The notes: generated by a model not told the origin, from the sequence alone. A DNA stretch of 64,000 nt from Frateuria soli (GCF_021117385.1 NZ_CP088252.1:1984001-2048000), one strand, 5' to 3'. Shown: positions 11,510-21,541, numbered from the stretch's first letter. Numbers and translations: made by a program.

Positions 11510-12018
11510 GCTCCGATGGAGGCTGCGGGCGCCATCTGGCCGCGCAGCCGTTGCTTGATGCGGCCGATCTTGGTGGCCACGTTGGTTTCGCTGATGCCCA
11601 GCACCTGGGCGATTTCCGCGTAGCTGCGGTCTTCGAGGTAAAGCAGGATCAGCGCACGGTTGAGCGGGTCGAGCTGGCCAACGAAGGCGTACAGGGCCGA
11701 CAGCCGTTCGTCCGGCTGTGAGACGTCCGCTTCCCCGGGCAGCTCCAGGTGCACGGCGTCGAGTGGCTCCAGGTGCTGTTCGCGGCTGGCTCGGCGGACG
11801 TGCGAGATCGCCACGTTGAGGGCGACCCGGTACATCCAGGTGGAGAACTTCGCGCGCGCCGCATCGAAGCCCGGGAACGAGCGCCACAACTGCACGGCAA
11901 TCTCCTGCGCCAGATCGTTGCGGTCCTCGCGGCCGTGCGCGTAGACACTGGCCACCTTGAAGACGATGCCGCGATGTTCCTGCAGCAAGGCTTCGAACTG
12001 GCGTTGATGATCGTTCAT
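11506..12018 (-). CDS. ECF-type RNA polymerase sigma factor
   Basis: A 170-residue extracytoplasmic-function sigma factor. Region 2 shows RNDLAQEIAVQLWRSFPGFD and the promoter-melting block KFSTWMYRVALNVAIS. Region 4 shows LNRALILLYLEDRSYAEIAQ and the helix-turn-helix LGISETNVATKIGRIKQRL. The chosen start is MNDHQRQFEALL at 12018; the upstream ATG at 12048 adds a non-conserved stretch. The next gene overlaps it and encodes a membrane protein. The regulon cannot be predicted. The upstream region holds a palindromic repeat pair. Confidence 0.9.
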   Translation of the reverse strand: MNDHQRQFEALLQEHRGIVFKVASVYAHGREDRNDLAQEIAVQLWRSFPGFDAARAKFSTWMYRVALNVAISHVRRASREQHLEPLDAVHLELPGEADVSQPDERLSALYAFVGQLDPLNRALILLYLEDRSYAEIAQVLGISETNVATKIGRIKQRLRGQMAPAASIGA

Positions 12019-12084
12019 GGTGTCGCCCGGGCTCCCTGTCCAAAGCATGATTCGCCAGGCGCAAAAGAAAAATCACACCGCCCC

Positions 12085-12229
12085 TGTAGGAGCGCACCTG
12101 TGCGCGACCGCCATGCCGAACCCGCGTAGCCCCTCCCCTGCCTCCTGATATGCACGGACAGAGACCACACGCAAGAGCGCACGGCACGGCTCACCACACA
12201 TGGCGGTCGCGCACAGGTGCGCTCCTACA
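12085..12229. repeat. inverted pair of GTAGGAGCGC palindromic repeats
   Basis: Two copies about 31 bp long, at 12085-12115 and in inverted orientation at 12199-12229, share TGTAGGAGCGCACCTGTGCG and GCGACCGCCATG. Each copy has its own internal palindrome (GCGCACCTGTGCGC). They lie between the divergent ECF sigma gene and the DUF502 gene. Related pairs occur at 21478-21541, 25535-25597, 35313-35405 and 37711-37775, so this is a dispersed REP/BIME-like family. Confidence 0.85.
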
Positions 12230-12278
12230 CGTCGCGCAGCGCGGCCTACAATGCGGGCTTTCCCGCTTTCTGCCCCCC

Positions 12279-12932
12279 ATGCCGCGCCTTCGCTTCAAAC
12301 GCTACCTGCTCACCGGCCTGCTCACCTTCATCCCGTTGTGGGTGACCTGGACCGTGTTCAAGTTCGTGCTGGGCTTCCTGGCCGGTATCGGTGCGCCGAT
12401 GGTCGCCGCGGCGCTGGGCGCGCTGGCGCTGGTGGCGCCGGAAACCGCCCAAGCGCTGGGCAGCGCATGGTTCATTTCCGTCGTGGCGCTGCTGATCACC
12501 CTGCTGGCGCTGTACCTGCTCGGCTTCCTGGCCAGCCGGGTGATCGGGCAACGGCTGCTGGATACGTTCGACGCGCTGCTGCAGCGCATTCCGCTGGTAC
12601 AGACGATCTACGGCGGAACCAAGAAGCTGATGGCGGTGCTGCAGCAGAAGCCTTCGGGCGTGCAGCGGGTGGTGCTGGTCGACTTCCCGCACCCGGGCGC
12701 CAAGGCGATCGGCTTCGTCACGCGGCTGATGATCGAGGAAGGCAGCGGTCGCGAGATGGCCGCGGTGTTCGTGCCGACCACGCCCAACCCCACGGGCGGC
12801 TTCCTGCTGACCCTGCCGGTCGGAGCGCTCACGCCCACCGACTGGACCATGGACCAGGGCATGGCCTTCATCATTTCGGGCGGTGCGGTGGCACCCGATA
12901 GCTTGCCGGCCGCTGACCGGAAGCGGTTGTAG
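12279..12932 (+). CDS. DUF502 family membrane protein
   Basis: A 217-residue inner-membrane protein of the DUF502 family, which includes plant COV1. It has two N-terminal membrane helices (about residues 8-30 and 60-85) and a soluble domain with the conserved blocks IPLVQTIYGGTKKLM and VFVPTTPNPTGGFLLTLP. The ATG at 12279 opens PRLRFKRYLLTGLLTFIPLW, the usual beginning; the longer open frame upstream runs through a repeat. A -10-like TACAAT lies at 12247-12252. The function of the family in bacteria is unknown. Confidence 0.85.
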   Translation: MPRLRFKRYLLTGLLTFIPLWVTWTVFKFVLGFLAGIGAPMVAAALGALALVAPETAQALGSAWFISVVALLITLLALYLLGFLASRVIGQRLLDTFDALLQRIPLVQTIYGGTKKLMAVLQQKPSGVQRVVLVDFPHPGAKAIGFVTRLMIEEGSGREMAAVFVPTTPNPTGGFLLTLPVGALTPTDWTMDQGMAFIISGGAVAPDSLPAADRKRL

Positions 12933-13136
12933 GGGCGCACGCGCGGCGCCCGCGGCGTGATCGCTCTGTTGCCAGTCTCGCCCGCAGCCCGCGGTGCTCG
13001 CCCTCCACCCCTGACCTTTGACACTGTCTGCCCCATGACCAATGGCCTAGCGTGCCCGGTCATGGCCGCGCCGTGGGGGGCGCGGCCGGCATCAAAACAA
13101 CCGCCGGAACGGCGAAAACCACACAGAGGGAAATCC

Positions 13137-15257
13137 ATGTCCAAGCAGTATCTGAAGCCGCTGGCACTCGCGGTGAGCCTGGCGCTGTCGCTGACCGCAT
13201 GCGGCAAGCACGAGGCCGACCAGAACCCTGCCGCCAGCAGCAGCGCACCCGCCGCCGCCGGCACCACCGCGATGGCCGGCGCGCCCACGAGCGTGTTCGA
13301 CGTCAGCGAGCTGGGTCCGATGGACCAGGCGTGCACCGACTTCGACCAGTTCGTCAATGCCAAGTGGGTCGCCGCCAACCCGATCCCGTCCGACCGCACC
13401 CGCTGGGGCGCGTTCGACAAGCTGGCCGAGGACAGCCTCAACACCCAGCACGGGATCGTCGAGAACGCCGCGAAGAATGCCGCCAGCGCGCAGGCCGGCT
13501 CCATCCAGCAGAAGATCGGCTACCTGTACGCCTCGGGCATGGACGAGGCGGCCATCGAGAAGGCCGGCTTCGACCCGATCAAGCCCAAGCTCGACGCCAT
13601 CGCGGGGCTGAAGAACGGCAAGGACGTGGCCGACTACCTCAACAAGAGCTTCAGCAATGGCGACATGCAGGTGTTCTCGTTCGGCTCGGGCGCCGACTTC
13701 AAGAATGCCTCCATGCAGATCGGCTACACCTTCCAGAGCGGCCTGGGCCTGCCCACCAAGGACTACTACACCGACGCCAAGTACGCCGAACAGCGCAGCG
13801 CGTACCTCGACTACATCGCCAAGTCGCTCGAGCTGACCGGCGTGCCGGCGGCCGAGGCCAAGAAGCAGGCCGACCAGGTGATGGCGTTCGAAACCAAGCT
13901 GGCCGCCGCCTCGTTCGCCCCGGTGGAGCTGCGTACCCCCGAACACCAGTACCACTTCGTCAGCCTCAAGGAAGCGGACAAGATCACCCCGCACTTCAGC
14001 TGGGAGAAGTTCTTCGATGCCCAGGGCGTGAAGGTGGACAAGGGCTTCTCGCTGTCGCAGCCGAAGTTCTTCGCCGAGTTCGACAAGCTGCTGGCCAGCG
14101 CGCCGATCGACCAGTGGCAGGCCTACCTGCGCTTCCACGTGATCGACGACGCCTCGCCGCTGCTGTCGAAGTCCTTCCAGGACAACAAGTTCGCCTTCTA
14201 CGGCAAGACCCTGTCGGGCCAGCCGGAGCAGAAGGCCCGCTGGAAGCGCGTGCTCGGCGCCGTCAACGGTTCGATGGGCATGGCCCTGGGCCAGCTCTAT
14301 GTCGACAAGATGTTCAAGCCGGAGGCCAAGGAGCGCGCGCAGGTGCTGGTCGACAACGTGCGCAACGCCCTGAAGGCACGCATCGAGAACCTCGACTGGA
14401 TGAGCCCGGAGACCAAGGCCAAGGCGATCGCCAAGTGGAGCACCTTCCTGCCCAAGATCGGCTACCCGGAGAAGTGGCGTGACTGGTCGGGTCTCCAGAT
14501 CAAGCAGGGCGACTACTACGGCAACGTGATGGCCGCGGCGAAGTACAACTACGACTACGACATCAACAAGATCGGCAAGCCGACCGACCGCATGGAATGG
14601 GGCATGACCCCGCAGACGGTCAACGCGTACTACAACCCGACCGACAACACCATCAACTTCCCGGCCGCGATCCTGCAGCCGCCGTTCTTCTATGCCAACG
14701 GCGACGACGCGATCAACTACGGCGGCATCGGCGCGGTGATCGGCCACGAGGCCAGCCACGGCTTCGACGACGAGGGCAGCCAGTTCGACGGCGATGGCAA
14801 CAACGTCAACTGGTGGACCAAGGCCGACCGCACCAAGTTCGACGAGCGCGCGGACAAGCTGGTGGCGCAGTTCAACGCCTACACCCCGATCAAGGACAAG
14901 CCGGATGCGCACGTCAACGGCCAGCTGACCCTGGGCGAGAACATCGGCGACCTGGGCGGCCTGAACGCGGCCTACGACGCGCTGCAGATGGCGCTGAAGA
15001 AGAACCCCGGGGAAGCCACCTCCAAGATCGACGGCTACACCCAGGACCAGCGCTTCTTCCTCAACTGGGCCCGCGTGTGGCGCGGCAACATCCGCGAGAA
15101 GGAAGCGCTGCTGCGCCTGAACACCGATCCGCACGCCCCCGCCTCGCTGCGCGCGATCGGCGCACCGTCCAACATGGACGCGTTCGCCACCGCGTTCCAG
15201 TGCAAGCCGGGCGACGCGATGGTCCGTTCGGGCGACAAGCAGGTGAAGATCTGGTAA
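13137..15257 (+). CDS. M13 family zinc metallopeptidase, lipoprotein
   Basis: A 706-residue neprilysin-like endopeptidase (PepO type) predicted to be anchored as a lipoprotein in the periplasm: the signal sequence ends with lipobox LTAC at residues 20-23 before GKHEADQ. The zinc-binding motif is HEASH at residues 537-541 (family form HExxH) and the third ligand is E601 in GENIGDLGG. The substrate loop NAYYNP and the C-terminal VKIW ending are as in the family. ATG 13137 follows an AGAGGGA Shine-Dalgarno. It is monocistronic with a strong terminator behind it. It probably degrades short peptides in the envelope. Confidence 0.95.
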   Translation: MSKQYLKPLALAVSLALSLTACGKHEADQNPAASSSAPAAAGTTAMAGAPTSVFDVSELGPMDQACTDFDQFVNAKWVAANPIPSDRTRWGAFDKLAEDSLNTQHGIVENAAKNAASAQAGSIQQKIGYLYASGMDEAAIEKAGFDPIKPKLDAIAGLKNGKDVADYLNKSFSNGDMQVFSFGSGADFKNASMQIGYTFQSGLGLPTKDYYTDAKYAEQRSAYLDYIAKSLELTGVPAAEAKKQADQVMAFETKLAAASFAPVELRTPEHQYHFVSLKEADKITPHFSWEKFFDAQGVKVDKGFSLSQPKFFAEFDKLLASAPIDQWQAYLRFHVIDDASPLLSKSFQDNKFAFYGKTLSGQPEQKARWKRVLGAVNGSMGMALGQLYVDKMFKPEAKERAQVLVDNVRNALKARIENLDWMSPETKAKAIAKWSTFLPKIGYPEKWRDWSGLQIKQGDYYGNVMAAAKYNYDYDINKIGKPTDRMEWGMTPQTVNAYYNPTDNTINFPAAILQPPFFYANGDDAINYGGIGAVIGHEASHGFDDEGSQFDGDGNNVNWWTKADRTKFDERADKLVAQFNAYTPIKDKPDAHVNGQLTLGENIGDLGGLNAAYDALQMALKKNPGEATSKIDGYTQDQRFFLNWARVWRGNIREKEALLRLNTDPHAPASLRAIGAPSNMDAFATAFQCKPGDAMVRSGDKQVKIW

Positions 15258-15285
15258 GTCGCGTTTCCTCCTCCGGGAGGTAAGG

Positions 15286-15313
15286 AAGCCCCGCTCAGGC
15301 GGGGCTTTTTTTT
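15286..15313 (+). terminator. rho-independent terminator after the M13 peptidase gene
   Basis: A perfect 7-bp GC stem, GCCCCGC (15288-15294) with GCGGGGC (15299-15305), has loop TCAG, and eight T residues follow at 15306-15313. It begins 28 bp after the peptidase stop codon. Confidence 0.95.
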
Positions 15314-15438
15314 GGCCGGGCGCGTGGTGCCGGGGGTTCGGGCCCGCCTTCCTCACAGGTACACCAGGCGCGCGCCGCAAGACCCGGAGTAAGCGCAGGG
15401 TGCACTCCAGCACGCGATCGGAATCGTCCGTAGTTGTT

Positions 15439-15457
15439 ATTGCGAATCGTTCTCATT
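15439..15457 (+). promoter_or_regulatory. candidate Fur box upstream of the TonB receptor gene
   Basis: The 19-bp sequence ATTGCGAATCGTTCTCATT is an imperfect palindrome whose right half, TTCTCATT, matches the Fur-box half-site; the left half keeps GAAT. It lies 41 bp before the ATG of the siderophore receptor gene, a position suited to block transcription when iron is plentiful. The match is by eye only. Confidence 0.65.
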
Positions 15458-15497
15458 AGGATTCGCGGCTTGCTGCTTCCGCCAGAAAAGGACACTC

Positions 15498-17816
15498 ATG
15501 GCCTGCATCGCCAGTCGCAAGCATCCGACGCGCCCTTCCACATTCACCCGCGGCATGGCCGCGAGCCTGCTCACCGGCCTCGCGCTCACCGTGCCGGCAC
15601 ATGCCGGCAGCACCGACGCCAACGATCCGCAGGTGCGTGACGCCAGGCGTCTGCCAGGCATCGAGGTCCGTGCCACGCGCGGCGCCGACTACCGCGCCGA
15701 CATGGTCGATTCGCCCAAGTTCACCCAGCCCTTGCTGGATACCCCCCAGACCATCGGCATCATCACCCGCGACCTGTTCGAACAGCAGGGCGCGACCACG
15801 CTGACCGAAGCGCTGCGCAACAGCCCCGGCGTGGGCACCTTCTACGTCGGCGAGAACGGCAGCACGACGACCGGCGACGGCATCTACATGCGCGGTTTCG
15901 ATACCTCCGGCAGCATCTTCGTCGACGGCGTGCGCGATCTCGGATCGATCTCGCGCGACCTGTTCAACATCGAACAGGTGGAAGTGACGAAGGGACCGGA
16001 CGGCACCGAATACGGTCGCACCGCGCCCACCGGCGCGGTCAACATGGTGACCCGGCAGCCGGTGCTGGACGATCGTGCCGGCGCCTCGCTCGGCTATGGC
16101 AGCGGCCAGCAGCGGCGCGCCAGTGCCGACCTCAACCGGCAGATCGGCGATCACAGTGCGTTCCGGCTGGACGCCGTGGGCCAGGACAGCGGCGTGCCCG
16201 GCCGCGACCGCGTGCGCAACCGCCGCTGGGGCGTCGCGCCCGCGCTGGCATTCGGGCTGGGCACGCCCACGCGCGTCTACCTGGACGTGCTGCACATCAG
16301 GCAGACCAACGTGCCCGATGGCGGCGTGCCCACCCTCGGCCTGCCGGGCTACACCAGCCCGGATCCGGTGCGGCCACGGATCGGCCTGGCACCACGCGTC
16401 GACAGCGCGAACTTCTACGGTACCGCGCAGGACCACGACGAGGTCACCGCGGACATGCTCACGCTTATCGTCGAACACCAGTTCAACCCCGATCTGTCCC
16501 TGCGCAACACCACGCGCTGGGGGCGCACGCGGCAGGATTACCTGCTGACCTCCTTCCGTGGCGATGCCGCCCATCTGCTGACGCCGGACCTGGCCGACCC
16601 CTCCACCTGGGCGATCGAGCGCAGCCTGCCGACTTTCAAACGCCGATCCAACCGGATCCTCACCAACCAGACCAACCTCCGCGTGGACTTCGCCACCGGT
16701 ACGGTGATCCACAATCTGAGCGCGGGGCTTGAACTGACCGGGGAGAAGGCGTCGGACATCGATCTCGCGCCGAGGGAAGGCAGCACCTGGCCGGCGGCGA
16801 ACCTGTATCACCCCGACCCGCGCGCGGACGGCCTGCGTTACGGTGAAACCGGTGCCTGGAGCACCGGTACCACCAACACCGCGGCAGCCTATGTGTTCGA
16901 CACGCTGAAGTTCGGCCCGCGCTGGCAGGTCACCGCCGGCGCGCGCCTGGACCGCTACACCACCCGCTTCGACAGCGTCTCCCTGTGCGGCGAACGCAAC
17001 AGCCCCGCGTGCGGCGCGCTGCCGGCCGGCACGCCGGTGCCGGGCCTTTCCGCCCGCATCGTCGACACCCTGCCCAACGGCAAGCTGGGCGTGCTGTACA
17101 AGCCCGTGCCCAATGGCAGCATCTACGCCAACCTCGCGCTCTCGCAGGAGCCACCCGGCGGCAATACGCTGCTGTTCAGCAGTTCGGCGCGCAGCGCCGA
17201 CAACCCCGGGCTGGACCCGCAACGCGCCAGCACGACGGAGCTGGGCACCAAGTGGGACCTGCTCGACCAGCGCCTGCTGCTCACCGCCGCGCTGTACCGT
17301 ACCGTGGTCCGCAACGAACTGACCCAGGACCCGGTCGACCAGCAGTACTACCAGGCCGGCCGAAAACGCGTACAGGGCATCGAGCTCGGGATCGTCGGGC
17401 GGATCACCGACGACTGGGGCGTCAGCGCCGGCTTCACCACGATGGACGCGAAGGTCACCGAGGGTGCGTCGGTCAGCAACGACGGCTCCAGCGACCTGGC
17501 CTACACGCCGGCCAGCGCGTTCACCGCGTGGACCACCTACCATCTGCCGTTCGGCCTGACCGTCGGCGGCGGCGCACGCTACGCCGGCGCGATGAAGCGA
17601 GGGACCGACGGCGCCATCGGCACACCCGGGACCATCGGTGCCTACTGGGTGTTCGACGCGATGGCGAGCCTGCCGGTCAACCGCCACCTCGACCTGCAGT
17701 TGAACCTCTACAACCTGTTCGACCGCCACTACGTCGCGGCGATCAACAAGAGTGGCTACCGTTACACGCCCGGCACACCGCGCGCGGCGATGCTCACGGC
17801 CAACATCCGGTTCTGA
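15498..17816 (+). CDS. TonB-dependent catecholate siderophore receptor (Fiu-like)
   Basis: A 772-residue outer-membrane receptor for ferric siderophores, powered by TonB. The signal peptide ends near THAHAG-like sequence VPAHAG (about residue 37). A plug domain follows with [19 protein letters not shown] and [12 protein letters not shown], then a 22-strand barrel ending NIRF with the terminal aromatic residue. The plug motif [17 protein letters not shown] and its neighbour piuC point to the Fiu/PiuA class, which takes up catecholate-type compounds including some siderophore-conjugated antibiotics. The Fur-like box upstream suggests iron repression. The exact ligand is not predictable. Confidence 0.92.
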   Translation: MACIASRKHPTRPSTFTRGMAASLLTGLALTVPAHAGSTDANDPQVRDARRLPGIEVRATRGADYRADMVDSPKFTQPLLDTPQTIGIITRDLFEQQGATTLTEALRNSPGVGTFYVGENGSTTTGDGIYMRGFDTSGSIFVDGVRDLGSISRDLFNIEQVEVTKGPDGTEYGRTAPTGAVNMVTRQPVLDDRAGASLGYGSGQQRRASADLNRQIGDHSAFRLDAVGQDSGVPGRDRVRNRRWGVAPALAFGLGTPTRVYLDVLHIRQTNVPDGGVPTLGLPGYTSPDPVRPRIGLAPRVDSANFYGTAQDHDEVTADMLTLIVEHQFNPDLSLRNTTRWGRTRQDYLLTSFRGDAAHLLTPDLADPSTWAIERSLPTFKRRSNRILTNQTNLRVDFATGTVIHNLSAGLELTGEKASDIDLAPREGSTWPAANLYHPDPRADGLRYGETGAWSTGTTNTAAAYVFDTLKFGPRWQVTAGARLDRYTTRFDSVSLCGERNSPACGALPAGTPVPGLSARIVDTLPNGKLGVLYKPVPNGSIYANLALSQEPPGGNTLLFSSSARSADNPGLDPQRASTTELGTKWDLLDQRLLLTAALYRTVVRNELTQDPVDQQYYQAGRKRVQGIELGIVGRITDDWGVSAGFTTMDAKVTEGASVSNDGSSDLAYTPASAFTAWTTYHLPFGLTVGGGARYAGAMKRGTDGAIGTPGTIGAYWVFDAMASLPVNRHLDLQLNLYNLFDRHYVAAINKSGYRYTPGTPRAAMLTANIRF

Positions 17817-17833
17817 CGCCCAGGGGATCCGCC

Positions 17834-18511
17834 ATGCTGCTGCACATCCCCGACGTGCTGGACCGCGGACAGGTAGAGCGCATGCGCGCAGCGCTGGCGG
17901 CCGCCACCTGGACGGACGGACGCGAGACCGTCGGACCGCAGGGGGCCAGGGTCAAGCGCAACCAGCAGTTGCCCGAGACCTCGCCGCTGCGGCGCGAGCT
18001 CGGCCGCGAAGTGCTGGACGCCCTGGCGCGCCATCCGCTTTTCCACGCCGCGGTGTTGCCGCAGCGGGTACTGCCGCCGCGCTTCAACCGCTACGAATGC
18101 GGGGGGCACTACGGCGCGCACGTGGACGGCGCCGTCATGGCCCTGCCCGACGGCAGCCAGCTGCGCTCGGACGTCTCATGCACGCTGTTCCTCAGCGCGC
18201 CAGGCGACTACGACGGCGGGGAACTGGTCATCAATGACCTCTATGGCGAGCATGCAGTCAAGCTGCCCGCGGGCGACGCCATCGTCTACCCGTCCAGCAG
18301 CCTGCATCGCGTGGAGCCGGTCACGCGCGGCGCGCGCGTGGCGGCGTTCCTGTGGGTACAAAGCCTGGTGCGGGACGATGGCCAGCGCCAGTTGCTGCTG
18401 GAGCTGGACAACTCGATCCAGCGCCTGACGCAGGGCGGCGCCGATGCCGATGCGCTGCTGCAACTGACCGGTGTCTACCACAACCTGCTGCGGCGCTGGT
18501 CCGGAACCTGA
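17834..18511 (+). CDS. piuC: Fe(II)/2-oxoglutarate-dependent PKHD-type hydroxylase
   Basis: A 225-residue dioxygenase of the PiuC/YbiX family, exactly the usual length. The iron ligands are H96 and D98 (in GAHVDG) and H158 (in [13 protein letters not shown]), and R168 would bind 2-oxoglutarate. The gene starts 17 bp after the receptor stop and is surely in the same operon, an association conserved for piuA-piuC and fiu-ybiX. The natural substrate is not established; a role in processing imported siderophores is an inference from this pairing. Confidence 0.93.
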   Translation: MLLHIPDVLDRGQVERMRAALAAATWTDGRETVGPQGARVKRNQQLPETSPLRRELGREVLDALARHPLFHAAVLPQRVLPPRFNRYECGGHYGAHVDGAVMALPDGSQLRSDVSCTLFLSAPGDYDGGELVINDLYGEHAVKLPAGDAIVYPSSSLHRVEPVTRGARVAAFLWVQSLVRDDGQRQLLLELDNSIQRLTQGGADADALLQLTGVYHNLLRRWSGT

Positions 18512-18556
18512 ACCTGCGGAACACCACCCCGTGCACCTGGGCAGGATTTTCGAAGG

Positions 18557-18585
18557 TTCCCTCTAGACGGCCGGGAGCGGATAAT
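18557..18585 (+). promoter_or_regulatory. candidate promoter of rapA
   Basis: TTCCCT at 18557-18562 and GATAAT at 18580-18585 are 17 bases apart, and the -10 box ends 31 bp before the rapA ATG. The -35 match is modest. Confidence 0.35.
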
Positions 18586-18616
18586 CGGCGCCCCTTCATG
18601 CAACCTCGGCAGCACG

Positions 18617-21457
18617 ATGTTCGTACCTGGTCAACGCTGGATCTCCACCGCCGAACCCGAGCTGGGCCTGGGCACCGTCCTTCGGGTGGAGGGTCGCGGC
18701 GTCCAGGTGCTGTTCGCCAAGGCCGGCGTCCTGCGCCCCTACGCGATCGATTCGGCGCCGCTGGTACGCGCCGAGTTCCGCCCGGGCCAACGTGTCGCCG
18801 GCAAGGGCCTGGCCTTCCTGGTCGAGCGGGTGGAGATCAGGGAAGACCTGCTGATCTACAGGGGCGAAGGCCGCGAGCTGCACGAAGGCCAGCTCGACGA
18901 CGAACAGAGCGTGAGCCAGGCCGACGACCGCCTGGTCGGCGGGCGCACCGACACCGTCGCGCAATTCGAACTGCGCCTGGAAGGCCTGCGTCGCCGCGCG
19001 CAGGCCCGCCGCTCGCCCACCTGGGGCCTGCAGGCGGCGCGCATCGGCCTGGTGCCACACCAGCTGCGCGTGGCCGGCATCGCCGCCTCGCGTCGCCCCC
19101 CGCGCGTCCTGCTGGCCGACGAGGTCGGGCTGGGAAAAACCATCGAGGCAGGCATGATCCTGGCCCGCCAGCTCGCCACCGGCCGCGCCTCGCGCGTGCT
19201 GGTGCTGCTTCCGGACACGCTGGTCTACCAGTGGTTCGTCGAGTTGCTGCGTCGTTTCAACCTCAGCTTCGCGATCTACGACGAGGAGCGCTGCGAGGCG
19301 CTGGAACAGTCCGGCGACGGGCGCAACCCGTTCGACGACGAACAGCTGGTCATCGCCGACTTCCGCTTCCTCGAGGAAAACCCCAGGCGCGCAAGCGAAC
19401 TGGTCGAGGCCCAGTGGGACCTGCTGATCGTCGACGAAGCGCACCACCTGGCCTGGACACCCGAAGCGGCAAGCCCGCGCTATGCGCTGGTCGAGCAACT
19501 GGCGGCCAGGACGCCGGGCGTGATCCTGCTCACCGCCACGCCCGAGCAGCTCGGGCGCAGCGGCCACTTCGCCCGCCTGCGCCTGCTCGACCCGCAGCGC
19601 TACCACGACCTGGACGTCTATCTGGCTGAAGCCAAGCGCTTCCAGGCACTCTCGCCGATCGCCGACCGGCTGCAGTCGGGCGAGCCGCTCGACCCGTCGC
19701 AGCGCGCCGCGCTGCGCGACATCTTCGCCGGCGACGCCACCCTGCTTGCACTGCTGGGAGACTCCACCCGACCGGCCGCCGCGCGTGATCTGCTCGATGC
19801 GCTGATCGACCGCCACGGCACCGGTCGCGCCATGTTCCGCAATCGCCGCGCCGGCATCGGCGGCTTCCCGCGCCGCGTGCCCGAGTGGCAGCTGATCGAC
19901 GCCGACGCGCTGGACGAGAACGCCCGCCAGGCGCTGCTGGCCGAATTCCACGCCGACATCCAGCAGCCGCCGCCGGCGCTCGAGCCGGACTACGCCAGCG
20001 ACCCGCGCCTGGACGCGCTGGTCGTCCTGCTCGATGCGCACCCGCAGGACAAGTTCCTGCTGATCTGCCGCAGCCAGGCCAAGGTGCTGGCGCTGGAAGA
20101 AGCGCTGCGTACCCGCACCGGCGCCGGCATCGCCCGCTTCCACGAAGGGCTGGGCATCGTGCAGCGCGACCGCAACGCCGCCTACTTCGCACAGCCGGAT
20201 GGCGCGCGTTTGCTGCTTTGCTCGGAGATCGGCTCGGAAGGGCGCAACTTCCAGTTCGCGCACCGGCTGATCCTGTGGGACCTGCCGCTGGACCCGGACC
20301 TGCTCGAACAGCGCATCGGGCGCCTGGACCGTATCGGCCAGACCCACGACATCGCCATCCACATCATCGCCGTGCGCGACAGCGCCCAGCACGTTCTGGC
20401 GCGCTGGTACGACGAGGGCATCGACGCCTTCCGCTCCAGTCCCGCCGACGGGCGCGAACTGCTGCGCCGTTACGGCGAGCCCCTGGTGCAACTGGCCGAC
20501 GAGCACGCGCGCAACGCCGACAGTCGCGACCAGGAACTGGAAGCGCTGATCGCCGACACCCGCGCCACCCACGAGGAGCTGGCGGCACTCATCCGCGCCG
20601 GTCGCGACCACCTGCTGGAGCTGGCCGCCAGCCGCGACCCGCACGCCGACGAACTGGGCCAGGCATTCCGTCGCGAGGATATCGATCCGGCGCGCGACGC
20701 CTACGTGCAACGCCTGCTGGAGGCCTTCGGCATCCACGCCGAGGAGCTTGGCGGCAAGGTGCTGCTGCTCGATCCGCAGTACCTTTCCACCGATGCCCTG
20801 CCCGGCTTCGCCGAGGGCCCGGTCTCGGCCACCTTCGCCCGCGAAGTGGCACTGGCGCGCGAGGAGCTCCCGCTGCTGCGCTTCGACCATCCGCTGGTAC
20901 AAGGGGCGCTGGACCTGGCGCTGTCCGGCGAACAGGGCAATGCCGCATTCATGGTCGACGACGCGTTGCCGCCCCGCAGCGCACTGCTGCAGGCGGTGTT
21001 CCTGCTCGAATGCGTGGCCGATCGCGCGCTCGACGCCGAACGCTTCCTGCCGGCGCTGCCGCTGGTGGTCACCATCGACACGCGACTGGCCGAACGCGCA
21101 GGCTTCGAGCCCAGCGAAGCGGCCGTGCGCAAGGCCGCCGACCGCACCATCGAGGTGCCGCGCTACCGCAAGTTCCTCGCCAAGCTGGTGCCGCCGATGC
21201 TGGAGAAGGCCGAGGCGATCGCCGGCGAGCGCGCGCAGCAGCACATCGCCGACGCGGTAGCCCTGGCCACGGCGGAACTGGACGCGGGGCTGTCTCGCCT
21301 GCGCGCGCTGCGCGAGGTCAACCCGTCCATCAATCCGGCCGAGATCGACGCGCTGGAAGCCGAACGCCAGGCCTTGCTCGCCGCCCTGCCGCAATCGCGC
21401 CTGCGCCTGGACGCCGTGCGCTTCGTGGCCAGCCCGGACTTCCTCGCCCTGCGCTGA
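18617..21457 (+). CDS. rapA: RNA polymerase-associated SNF2-type ATPase RapA
   Basis: A 946-residue Swi2/Snf2 ATPase that binds RNA polymerase and helps recycle it after transcription. The N-terminus carries the RapA Tudor-like region (VPGQRWISTAEPELGLGTV). The helicase core has Walker A in DEVGLGKTIEAG (from residue 168), the DEAH box at 273-276 and motif VI in EQRIGRLDRIGQ. The C-terminal RapA-specific domain is present. It appears monocistronic with its own promoter candidate. Confidence 0.95.
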   Translation: MFVPGQRWISTAEPELGLGTVLRVEGRGVQVLFAKAGVLRPYAIDSAPLVRAEFRPGQRVAGKGLAFLVERVEIREDLLIYRGEGRELHEGQLDDEQSVSQADDRLVGGRTDTVAQFELRLEGLRRRAQARRSPTWGLQAARIGLVPHQLRVAGIAASRRPPRVLLADEVGLGKTIEAGMILARQLATGRASRVLVLLPDTLVYQWFVELLRRFNLSFAIYDEERCEALEQSGDGRNPFDDEQLVIADFRFLEENPRRASELVEAQWDLLIVDEAHHLAWTPEAASPRYALVEQLAARTPGVILLTATPEQLGRSGHFARLRLLDPQRYHDLDVYLAEAKRFQALSPIADRLQSGEPLDPSQRAALRDIFAGDATLLALLGDSTRPAAARDLLDALIDRHGTGRAMFRNRRAGIGGFPRRVPEWQLIDADALDENARQALLAEFHADIQQPPPALEPDYASDPRLDALVVLLDAHPQDKFLLICRSQAKVLALEEALRTRTGAGIARFHEGLGIVQRDRNAAYFAQPDGARLLLCSEIGSEGRNFQFAHRLILWDLPLDPDLLEQRIGRLDRIGQTHDIAIHIIAVRDSAQHVLARWYDEGIDAFRSSPADGRELLRRYGEPLVQLADEHARNADSRDQELEALIADTRATHEELAALIRAGRDHLLELAASRDPHADELGQAFRREDIDPARDAYVQRLLEAFGIHAEELGGKVLLLDPQYLSTDALPGFAEGPVSATFAREVALAREELPLLRFDHPLVQGALDLALSGEQGNAAFMVDDALPPRSALLQAVFLLECVADRALDAERFLPALPLVVTIDTRLAERAGFEPSEAAVRKAADRTIEVPRYRKFLAKLVPPMLEKAEAIAGERAQQHIADAVALATAELDAGLSRLRALREVNPSINPAEIDALEAERQALLAALPQSRLRLDAVRFVASPDFLALR

Positions 21458-21477
21458 CTCCGCCCGTCGAGCGCCCC

Positions 21478-21541
21478 CTGTAGGAGCGCCCCCGTGCGCG
21501 ACCACCATCCATCCCGGTCGCGCACAGGTGCGCTCCTACAG
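21478..21541. repeat. GTAGGAGCGC palindromic repeat pair (compact hairpin)
   Basis: Copies facing each other, CTGTAGGAGCGCCCCCGTGC and its inverted partner ending GTGCGCTCCTACAG, are separated by only a few bases. Transcribed, the pair would fold into a long hairpin just behind rapA and before the racemase gene. It may serve as a processing or termination structure. Same family as 12085-12229. Confidence 0.85.

Noticed and set aside
12085-12229. Repeated palindromes as a possible CRISPR array
   Set aside because: Copies are inverted pairs scattered over tens of kilobases, not direct repeats with regular spacers, and no cas gene is present.
13092-15413. 773-codon minus-strand frame opposite the M13 peptidase
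   Set aside because: Antisense shadow; composition is low-complexity leucine/valine/arginine, and the plus strand carries a full enzyme and a terminator.
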